Below, piece after piece: positions 49,624-56,480 of a stretch of DNA of 64,000 nt (the stretch's first letter is position 1; each line of letters starts with the position of its first letter). Both the position numbers and the translations under genes were made by a program. The stretch comes from Streptomyces sp. NBC_01198 (GTDB lineage: Bacteria > Actinomycetota > Actinomycetes > Streptomycetales > Streptomycetaceae), in assembly GCF_036010485.1 (NCBI RefSeq), contig NZ_CP108568.1, forward strand, positions 2,502,001 to 2,566,000, in the 5' to 3' direction. Below the pieces are notes generated by a model. The model did not search any database, was not told where the DNA came from, and saw only the letters and a program-made list of their open reading frames with translations.

Positions 49624-50031
49624 ATGGAGACTTCCGCCGCCGCATCACGGCACATCAGCACGCATATCGACCGATCCGCCCAGGACGTCTACGACTTCGC
49701 GTCGGCGCCCTCCCGGCTGCCCGAATGGGCGCACGGGCTGGGGAAGTCCGTCGAGGAGGTCGACGGTGAGTGGGTCGCCGAGTCGCCCATGGGTCGGGTG
49801 GTGGTCGCCTTCGCGCCCAGGAACGACTTCGGCGTGCTCGACCACGACGTCACGCTGCCCTCCGGGCAGACCGTGCACAACCCGGTACGGGTGATCGCGG
49901 ACGGCGGCGGCTGCGAGGTGGTCTTCACCCTGCGACGGCTTGCGGGGACGAGCGAGGAGGACTTCCGCCGTGATGCGGACGCGGTGACCGAGGACCTCGC
50001 CCGGCTCAAGCAGGTGATGGAGCGCGGCTGA
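49624..50031 (+). CDS. SRPBCC / START-like small protein
   Basis: A 135-residue protein with the SRPBCC (polyketide-cyclase-like, START-like) helix-grip fold: ISTHIDRSAQDVYDFASAPS at the start, LPEWAHGLGKSVEEV, strands VAESPMGRVVVAFAPRNDFG and EVVFTLRRLAG, and a long C-terminal helix DADAVTEDLARLKQVM. Family members bind hydrophobic ligands or act as cyclases; the ligand here is unknown. No good ribosome binding site precedes the ATG at 49624, so a leaderless transcript is possible. It is divergent from the CopD gene and convergent with the P450; membership of either cluster cannot be shown. Confidence 0.8.
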   Translation: METSAAASRHISTHIDRSAQDVYDFASAPSRLPEWAHGLGKSVEEVDGEWVAESPMGRVVVAFAPRNDFGVLDHDVTLPSGQTVHNPVRVIADGGGCEVVFTLRRLAGTSEEDFRRDADAVTEDLARLKQVMERG

Positions 50032-50067
50032 CGGAGGCCGCCGGTCAGCTCGCCGTACGCGGGCGCC

Positions 50068-51480
50068 TCAGCCGAGCAGGACCGGGAAGGTCTGGTAGCC
50101 GCGCAGCACCGCGCGGTCCCGGCGGGTCGGGGCCGCCGCCGCGGTGAGCGCCGGGAAGCGGGACAGCAGGCGGGGGAAGGCGACGGCGGCCTCCAGCCGC
50201 GCCAGGCCGTTGCCGAGGCAGACATGGGCGCCGACCCCGAAGCTCAGCGGCTTGATCGTGGTGCGGGAGGGGTCGAAGGCGTCGGGGGCCTGGTAGCGGG
50301 ACGGGTCGCGGTTGGCGGCGCCGAGCAGCAGGATGAGGCGGGAGCCGGCCGGGACCGGTATGCCGGCCACCTCCAGGCCGTCCGTGAGCGCCACCCGGGA
50401 GGTCAGCTGGACCGGCGACTCGTAGCGCAGCACCTCCTCGACGAAGGCCGCCACGTCGCCGTCCGGCGACCGCAGCCAGCAGGCGGTGTCGGGGTGGTCG
50501 AAGAGCACGCCGAGCCCGTTGCCCAGCAGGTCCGTCGTCGTCTCGAAGCCGGCCACTAGCAACAGGGTGAGGTTGGCCAGCAGTTCGGACTCCGACAGCC
50601 GGCCGTCCGCCGCGTCGCGGGCCGCGAGCAGCGCGCCGACCAGGTCGTCGTCCGTGCGGCTGCCGGTGCGCCGGTCGGCGATCAACGCGGAGAAGTAACC
50701 GGCCAGTTCGGTCGCGGCCGCGTCGGCGGGCGCGAGGCCGGACGGGTCGGACATGAACTCGAGCGCCGTGGTCAGCCCGGCGGCCAGCGTACGGAAGCGC
50801 TGCCGGTCGGCGGCGGGCACGCCGAGCAGATCGCAGATGACGGTGACCGGCAGCTGGAAGGCGAACTCCGCCATGAAGTCGACGGGTTCACCGTCCGCGC
50901 CGGACTCGGCGAGCCGGTCGAGCAGCGCGTCGACGGCCGCGGCGATCATCGGTTCGAGCGCCATGACGCGGCGCTGGGTGAAGACCGAGCCGATCAGCGA
51001 GCGCACCCGGGTGTGCTCGGGCGGATCGGTCTCCAGGATCGACTGGGCCAGCAGCCCGAGCGAGGCGTGCTCCTCCCGCCGCTCGCGGGTGATCTGTGCC
51101 CCGGTGACCCCGAAGTCGGTCCTGCGCAGCACCTGGTTGACCGCGTCGTAGCCGGCCACCACGAACCAGCCGCCGCCGATCCCGGAGACCGGGCCGAGCC
51201 GGTGGGCCGCCGCGTAGAGCGGATACGGGTTCGCCCGGCCGTCGGGCGAGAGCAGTTCCATGGCGATGGTCACCGCGTCCGGCGGGGTCTCCGGCGGCGC
51301 GGCCGGCCCGGCCGCCCGCCCGTCCGCGGAGCCCGGCGCGCCGGCCCGGTCGTCAGGCTGGTCACCGGCCTGGTCGCGGGCCTCTGCGTGGGCCCGCTCG
51401 TGGGCCTGTTCGAGCGACGCCGCGAGGGCCGTCCTGCCCATCGGCGCGGGCCGCTCCGCCGGGTCGGGGACAACGGCCAT
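50068..51480 (-). CDS. Cytochrome P450
   Basis: A 470-residue bacterial class I P450. The I-helix has LLLVAGFETTTDLLGNGL (AGxET), the K-helix EVLRYESPVQLTSR (ExxR), and the haem-binding loop is FGVGAHVCLGNGLAR with the axial Cys. The N-terminal ~65 residues (QAHERAHAEARDQAGDQPDD) are a charged Ala/Asp/Pro-rich extension before the family starts at ELLSPDGRANPYPLY; they contain no membrane anchor. AAGGAAGGGAG lies before the ATG at 51480. No ferredoxin or reductase gene lies nearby. It is transcribed toward the left, next to the StrR-like regulator, and is probably a tailoring oxidase of the second cluster. Confidence 0.93.
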   Translation of the reverse strand: MAVVPDPAERPAPMGRTALAASLEQAHERAHAEARDQAGDQPDDRAGAPGSADGRAAGPAAPPETPPDAVTIAMELLSPDGRANPYPLYAAAHRLGPVSGIGGGWFVVAGYDAVNQVLRRTDFGVTGAQITRERREEHASLGLLAQSILETDPPEHTRVRSLIGSVFTQRRVMALEPMIAAAVDALLDRLAESGADGEPVDFMAEFAFQLPVTVICDLLGVPAADRQRFRTLAAGLTTALEFMSDPSGLAPADAAATELAGYFSALIADRRTGSRTDDDLVGALLAARDAADGRLSESELLANLTLLLVAGFETTTDLLGNGLGVLFDHPDTACWLRSPDGDVAAFVEEVLRYESPVQLTSRVALTDGLEVAGIPVPAGSRLILLLGAANRDPSRYQAPDAFDPSRTTIKPLSFGVGAHVCLGNGLARLEAAVAFPRLLSRFPALTAAAAPTRRDRAVLRGYQTFPVLLG

Positions 51481-51599
51481 GGTGGCTCCCTTCCTTGACC
51501 GGCGCCGGCCGCGCCGGCGCCGGGTCACGTGCGATCCCGCACTCTTTCGAAACACAGTGTCCTGTCAATACAGGTCGGCGGGCCCAACTGGCCGCGATA

Positions 51600-52652
51600 T
51601 CAGCGGCGTTCGTCCAGCTCGTCGGCCAGCGTCAGCCACGCCGTGGCGCAGCTGCGGGCCAGGTCGGCGACGGGGGCGGACCAGTGGTCGGGAATGGTCC
51701 CGCCGACCCCGCGGCAGCTGTCGAGGTCCACCGCATGGTGGTGCAGCCAGCGCAGCGCCACCCGGCCCGCCTCGCTGAACCGGAGCGAGGGGTCGCTCAT
51801 CAGCTTGGCCAGCAGCGCCCTGCCGTCCACCCCGGGCCCGTTGGTCGGCCGGCGCACCGGGGCGGCAGCCTCCGGCGCGGCCTCCTGCGGTTCCGGGCAG
51901 GCCCGCGGGACCAGGCCCGACGTCCCGGGCGCCTCGCGGTACTTCGCCGGGACCGGGTCCTCGCCCCGGTCGGTGCGCAGCCGGACGTCCCTGACGGTGG
52001 CGGGCGACAGTCCCGTCGCCCTGGCGATCTCCCGCAGGCCCGCGTCGGGGCGCTCGGCGATCATCACGGCCGCTTGGCGGCGCCTGGCCGCGCTGTTGAG
52101 CGGCCTGACCCTGCCGTCCCTGCCGATCCGGTCGCGCGGCTGCTGGGCCTCAGAGGCGGGCGCGGCGCGCAGCGCGGAGACGGTCTTGTCGGAGAGCCCG
52201 GCGGCCGCCGCGACAGCGCGGTCCGACCAGTTGGGGTGCAGGGCGATGATGAATTCGGCGGCGGTCCTGCGGTCCTGCGGCGAGAGCGGCAGGCCGTGGG
52301 TGACATTCGCCCGCACGGCGAGCACGAAAGCGGTCGCGGAATCGCAGTCGACCAGCCGGGCCTTGATGACGGACCGGCCGTTCAGCAGCGCTGCCCGCAC
52401 CCGGTGCATTCCGTCGATCACCTGCATTGTCGCCCGGTGCACGAGGACCGGCGGCAGGTCGGCGATTTCGGCCAGCGCCCGGGTGTGCACGGGATCCTCA
52501 CCGGTGGACCGCGGCGAGCCGATCAATACCAGGCGGTCTATTTCAATGATACGGATCGGGTGACTTTCCACCGAGATCCCGGGCGCCGCGTCCTTGCGCC
52601 CCGGAATGACTCCGGCGTAGTCCTCGTCCGGCATCCGGACCAGATCCAACAT
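51600..52652 (-). CDS. StrR-like (ParB-fold) pathway-specific regulator
   Basis: A 350-residue regulator of the StrR type. Residues ~30-125 are the ParB nuclease-like fold: IRIIEIDRLVLIGSPRSTGE, VLVHRATMQVIDGMHRVRAA and LVDCDSATAFVLAVRANVTH. A helix-turn-helix follows (NWSDRAVAAAAGLSDKTVSAL), then a second one (GLREIARATGLSPATVRDV), a linker, and a helical C-terminal domain. StrR relatives activate streptomycin- and glycopeptide-type clusters by binding inverted repeats. It sits between the P450 and MMPL genes of the second cluster, on the same strand, and is its likely activator. GAGGGG precedes the ATG at 52652. A paired palindrome at 55027-55082 is a candidate target. Confidence 0.88.
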   Translation of the reverse strand: MLDLVRMPDEDYAGVIPGRKDAAPGISVESHPIRIIEIDRLVLIGSPRSTGEDPVHTRALAEIADLPPVLVHRATMQVIDGMHRVRAALLNGRSVIKARLVDCDSATAFVLAVRANVTHGLPLSPQDRRTAAEFIIALHPNWSDRAVAAAAGLSDKTVSALRAAPASEAQQPRDRIGRDGRVRPLNSAARRRQAAVMIAERPDAGLREIARATGLSPATVRDVRLRTDRGEDPVPAKYREAPGTSGLVPRACPEPQEAAPEAAAPVRRPTNGPGVDGRALLAKLMSDPSLRFSEAGRVALRWLHHHAVDLDSCRGVGGTIPDHWSAPVADLARSCATAWLTLADELDERR

Positions 52653-52835
52653 GTTCCCAACCCCTCGTGTCCGAATATTTTCAGGACTTTGGAACCTGCC
52701 TGTGATCTCAGGGGGAGCGTGCCGCGTCTCGGCGGCCGCTTCCGTTCCCCCGAACGGCCGGGACGTACCCGGGATGTACGCGGGACAGCAGCCGACCCCC
52801 CGGGGGAAGGGGCCGGCCGCTGTCGGTTCATGGGG

Positions 52836-55013
52836 TCATACCAGGTCGGGCTCTTCCACTCGCTCCTCCGGCTCCTGGGTCTCCCGGACGCCGACCCTGC
52901 CGTGCAGCTTCGCCAGCGGGCCGGGCGACCACCAGGCCGCGTGGCCGAGCAGTCGCAGCACCGCGGGCATCAGCACCACGCGGACCAGCGTGGCGTCCAC
53001 GATCAGCGCGATGACCATGCCGATGCCGATCATCTTGGTGAAGACGATGCCGCTGGTGGAGAAGCCCGCGTCCACCACGCCCAGCAGCAGTGCCGCCGCG
53101 GTGATGATCCGTCCGGTGCGCTGCAGGCCGCCCGCGATCGCCCGCTGCGCGCCCGGGCCGCCCTTGCCCTCGGCGCCCGTCGGCCACGCCTCGCGTACCG
53201 CCGAGACCAGGAACAGCTCGTAGTCGGTGGCCAGGCCGTACAGGGTGGCCAGGATCAGCACCGGGACGGTGGGTTCGAGGAATCCGGTCGGGGTGAAGTG
53301 CAGCAGGCCCGACAGGTGGCCCTGCTGGAAGATCCAGATGATGACGCCGAAGGACGCGCCGATCGAGACCAGGTTCATCACCACGGCGACCAGCGGCAGC
53401 ACGATCGAGCCGAAGGACAGGAAGAGCAGCACGAAGGTGGCGGCCGCCATGATGCCCAGCATCCAGGGCAGCCCGTCGCCGAGCGTCGCCAGCCGGTCCA
53501 CGTCCATCGCGGGCCTGCCGCCCACCAGCACCTGTACGCCCGCGGGTTCGTCCAGCGCCCTGATGCCGCGCACCGCGTCGTAGGCGGTGTCACCGGTACG
53601 CGCTCCCCGGTAGCCGACACTGAGCATCGCCGAGGTGCCCTTGCGGGCCACGACCTTGGCGTCGGTGACACCGGCCACCTTGCCGATCCTGGCGGTGAGG
53701 TCGGTCAGCTGCGGGTCGGTGACATGGCCGGCGTAGATCTCGATCGGCGCCTCGGAGCCGCCGGGGAAGTCCGCGGCCAGCCGCTCCGAGACCACCCGCG
53801 CCTCGGTGGACTTGGGCAGCACCCGCTCGTCGCTGCCGGCGAAGTGCACCTTCATGAAGGGCGCGGCGAAGACCGCGAGGACCACCAGCACCCCCACGGT
53901 GTAGACGACCGGGCGGCGCATCACGGTGTGCGCGATCTTCTCCCAGCTGCCGCCGCCGCTCCCGGCCGCGGCCTCCCGGCGCCGCCGCCCGGGGAGGGGG
54001 ACGTGCCAGGCGTTGATCCGGCGGCCGAGCACCGCGAGCAGGGCCGGCAGCACGGTCAGCGCGCTGACCATGGCCACGAAGACCGCGGACATGCCGCCGA
54101 ATCCGATCGAGCGCAGGAAGACCAGCGGGAAGATCAGCAGGCTGGACAGCGCGAGCACCACGGTCAGCCCGGAGACCAGGACGGTGCGCCCCGCGGTGGC
54201 CATGGTGCGGACGATGGCCTCGGCGGGCTCGTGCTCCAGCAGTTCCTTGCGGTAGCGGCTGACGATGAGCAGCGAGTAGTCGATGGCCAGGCCGAGGCCG
54301 AGCAGGGTGATGGTGTTCACCGCGAAGGTGGACACGTCGGTGAACTCGGCGATCACCCGGGTCGCGGTGAGCGCGCCGAGGATCGCCAGGACGCCCACCA
54401 GCAGCGGCATGCCGGCCGCCACCACTCCGCTGAAGATGATGATCAGCAGTACCAGCAGGGCGGGGAATGCGATCATCTCGCCCTTGCTGATGTCCTTCTT
54501 GGCCATGTCGTCGGTGACGACCGCGAGCGGTACGACGCCGCCGACCTGCCGGGTCAGGCCGGGTGCGGCCAGCTCGGACCTGATGGCTTTGTACTGCTTG
54601 TTCTTGACGTCCTGGTCGAGGGACTTCAGGGTGATCAGGACCCCGGTGGAGTGCCCGTCCCTGGACCGCAGCGAGGGCAGTCCGCTGTCGGCGTAGGTCG
54701 TCACGTTCGCCACTTCGGGGCGGCCGCGCAGGCCGGTGACGGTGGAGCGGACGGCGTCGGCGAAGGCGGGGTCGTCCACGGTGGCGGTGCGGCTGGTGTA
54801 CAGCACGACCACGTCGACGTCGCGCGCTCCGAGGTCGGCCGCGATCCGCGCCGAGGCCCGCCCCGACTCGCTGGCCGGGTCGTCGAAGCCACCGGACTTG
54901 AGGGTGTTGAAGACGCCGCCACCCCACCCGCCGCCGACCAGGACGACCGCGATACCGGCCGCGATGGCCGCCCAGCGGAACCTGACCAGGAGGCGGCCCC
55001 AGGTGGATAACAT
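52836..55013 (-). CDS. MMPL-family RND exporter
   Basis: A 725-residue MMPL transporter with the full two-fold layout of 12 membrane helices. Helix 1 is RWAAIAAGIAVVLVGGGWGG, followed by the first extracellular domain (about 40-170), then helices 2-6 (LLVLLIIIFSGVVAAGMPLL, ITLLGLGLAIDYSLLIVSRY with the GxxxDY motif, TVLVSGLTVVLALSSLLIFP). The second half repeats it (LGIMAAATFVLLFLSFGSIV, LYGLATDYELFLVSAVREAW). Such pumps export lipidic metabolites in actinomycetes. GGGAG precedes the ATG at 55013. Two GTTGT-N7-GCAAC-like palindromes lie 13-69 bp upstream, pointing to dedicated control. Likely exporter or self-resistance gene of the second cluster. Confidence 0.93.
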   Translation of the reverse strand: MLSTWGRLLVRFRWAAIAAGIAVVLVGGGWGGGVFNTLKSGGFDDPASESGRASARIAADLGARDVDVVVLYTSRTATVDDPAFADAVRSTVTGLRGRPEVANVTTYADSGLPSLRSRDGHSTGVLITLKSLDQDVKNKQYKAIRSELAAPGLTRQVGGVVPLAVVTDDMAKKDISKGEMIAFPALLVLLIIIFSGVVAAGMPLLVGVLAILGALTATRVIAEFTDVSTFAVNTITLLGLGLAIDYSLLIVSRYRKELLEHEPAEAIVRTMATAGRTVLVSGLTVVLALSSLLIFPLVFLRSIGFGGMSAVFVAMVSALTVLPALLAVLGRRINAWHVPLPGRRRREAAAGSGGGSWEKIAHTVMRRPVVYTVGVLVVLAVFAAPFMKVHFAGSDERVLPKSTEARVVSERLAADFPGGSEAPIEIYAGHVTDPQLTDLTARIGKVAGVTDAKVVARKGTSAMLSVGYRGARTGDTAYDAVRGIRALDEPAGVQVLVGGRPAMDVDRLATLGDGLPWMLGIMAAATFVLLFLSFGSIVLPLVAVVMNLVSIGASFGVIIWIFQQGHLSGLLHFTPTGFLEPTVPVLILATLYGLATDYELFLVSAVREAWPTGAEGKGGPGAQRAIAGGLQRTGRIITAAALLLGVVDAGFSTSGIVFTKMIGIGMVIALIVDATLVRVVLMPAVLRLLGHAAWWSPGPLAKLHGRVGVRETQEPEERVEEPDLV

Positions 55014-55026
55014 GACGACTCCCGTA

Positions 55027-55041
55027 GTTGTACGTCGCAAC
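55027..55041. promoter_or_regulatory. Palindromic site 1 upstream of the MMPL gene
   Basis: GTTGTACGTCGCAAC, 14 bp before the MMPL start. Same layout as the site at 55068-55082; the centres are 41 bp apart, about four helical turns. Confidence 0.55.
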
Positions 55042-55067
55042 CCTCGGAGGGAGAATACCCAATGAGG

Positions 55068-55082
55068 GTTGTCCGCGGCAAC
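55068..55082. promoter_or_regulatory. Palindromic site 2 upstream of the MMPL gene
   Basis: GTTGTCCGCGGCAAC within the longer palindrome GGGTTGTCCGCGGCAACCC. It shares GTTGT-x-CG-x-x-GCAAC with site 1. Placed between the divergent MMPL and PP-loop genes. Confidence 0.55.
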
Positions 55083-55285
55083 CCATCCCGGCGGTCCTCC
55101 GCCGACTTCTTCTGACCGGGCTGTTCACCAACCGCCGCGCCGCCAGCGGAAATTACCCCGGCCCGTTTGACTGCGCGGCCTCCGCAGTTGAACCTCACGG
55201 GCCGCGTGCCGTCCGTGGTTAGTCTGGTGCGCGCCGTCGGCAGAACGGCACGTACCGTACTTCCCGTCGCCCACCAGGAGCGATC

Positions 55286-56425
55286 GTGACGAACTGCAAT
55301 GTCTGCTCGCTGAGCGGCGACCACCCCGGAATCAGCGTCGACGCGACCGGCCTGTGCAATCTCTGCCGCCTCGATATCGCAGGCGACCTGCTGGTGAACT
55401 TCCGCTACACCAGCGGGGTATTCGCCGAATTCCAGCAGGCGCCGCCGGATCCCGACGCACGCTACGACTGCCTGTTCATGTACAGCGGCGGCAAGGACAG
55501 CACTTACATGCTGGACAAATTCGTCAACGAATACGGCAAGCGGGTGCTCGCCTACACCTTCGACGTGCCCTTCGAGAGCGCGCACGCCGCCGACAACATC
55601 CGGCTGGCGCGGGAGAAGATCGCCGCCGACTTCGTGCTGGACGCCGACGACGAGAACATCAAGAAGGTGATGCGGGAGGTCTTCAACCGGCCCGCACCGG
55701 CCAAGCCGGGCTCGTACCTGGACGAGAAGCTGCCCTGCGCCTCCTGCCGGACCTTCTTCGTGCTGCGGGCGGTCCTGCACGCCTACCGCAACGGCATCCC
55801 GTACATCGCGATGTGCGCCGACCCGCAGCAGATCCTGACCATGGAGTCGAACGTCCGGGAGATCGTCCGCGGCTTCTACCAGCGCTTCGGCGACCGGCTG
55901 ACCGACGAGGTCTTCCGCGGCGAGCTGGAGCGGATCCTCTTCGCCGAGGACGACGAACTGCCCAGGATCGTCTTCCCGTTCATCGCCATGCGGCACGACT
56001 ACGACCCGGACGCGATCGTCGCCGAGCTCAAGGCCAAGGGCCTCTACGAGTCCTCGCCGCTGGAGACCCACTGCACGCTCTTCCCGCTGCTGAACTACTA
56101 CGCGTTCAAGCACTGGAACTGCATGTTCTACAAGCTCAACGCCGCCAGCCACGCCCGTGCGGTCCGGCGCAACGGCACCGGGACCGAGCGCTCGACGTTC
56201 AGCATCAAATTCCCGCAGGTGCTGGACATCACCCGGGTCGAGGAGCGGCTGCGCAAGGTCACCCTGGAGATCGCCGCAGGGCAGGGCGACCGCGAGCAGC
56301 AACTGCGCGAGGTGACCGGCATCTTCCGCGACCTCGACGCGGACGAGGACGCGGCGCGCTTCGTCGCCACGAGCTTCGTCGACATGCCCCAGGTCGCCGC
56401 GGACGTGGGCATCTGGCTGCCGTGA
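55286..56425 (+). CDS. PP-loop ATPase (amidotransferase/AANH-like) of the hybrid cluster
   Basis: A 379-residue PP-loop enzyme. Two CxxC pairs at the N-terminus (TNCNVCSLSG and LCNLCRLD) look like a zinc knuckle. The ATP-pyrophosphatase loop is MYSGGKDSTYMLDKF (around residue 70), and a later CASCRTFF adds two more cysteines. The organisation recalls N-acetyl-sugar amidotransferases (WbpG/PseA type) and alpha-adenine-nucleotide hydrolases, which adenylate a carbonyl and replace it with NH2 or sulfur. A GTG start at 55286 is preceded by CAGGAG. The ketosynthase gene follows 55 bp later on the same strand, so it should act on the polyketide or amino-acyl product, making an amide, amidine or thioamide; this is a hypothesis. 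Confidence 0.78.
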   Translation: MTNCNVCSLSGDHPGISVDATGLCNLCRLDIAGDLLVNFRYTSGVFAEFQQAPPDPDARYDCLFMYSGGKDSTYMLDKFVNEYGKRVLAYTFDVPFESAHAADNIRLAREKIAADFVLDADDENIKKVMREVFNRPAPAKPGSYLDEKLPCASCRTFFVLRAVLHAYRNGIPYIAMCADPQQILTMESNVREIVRGFYQRFGDRLTDEVFRGELERILFAEDDELPRIVFPFIAMRHDYDPDAIVAELKAKGLYESSPLETHCTLFPLLNYYAFKHWNCMFYKLNAASHARAVRRNGTGTERSTFSIKFPQVLDITRVEERLRKVTLEIAAGQGDREQQLREVTGIFRDLDADEDAARFVATSFVDMPQVAADVGIWLP

Positions 56426-56480
56426 AGCGACCGCGCGGCAACCACCGTTAGCCGAGGACGACAAGAACTGAGGACCCAGC

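Noticed and set aside
51495..55010. An 1171-codon open frame on the + strand across the regulator and MMPL genes
   Set aside because: It spans two real minus-strand genes and their gap and has no motif; it only reflects G/C at third codon positions.
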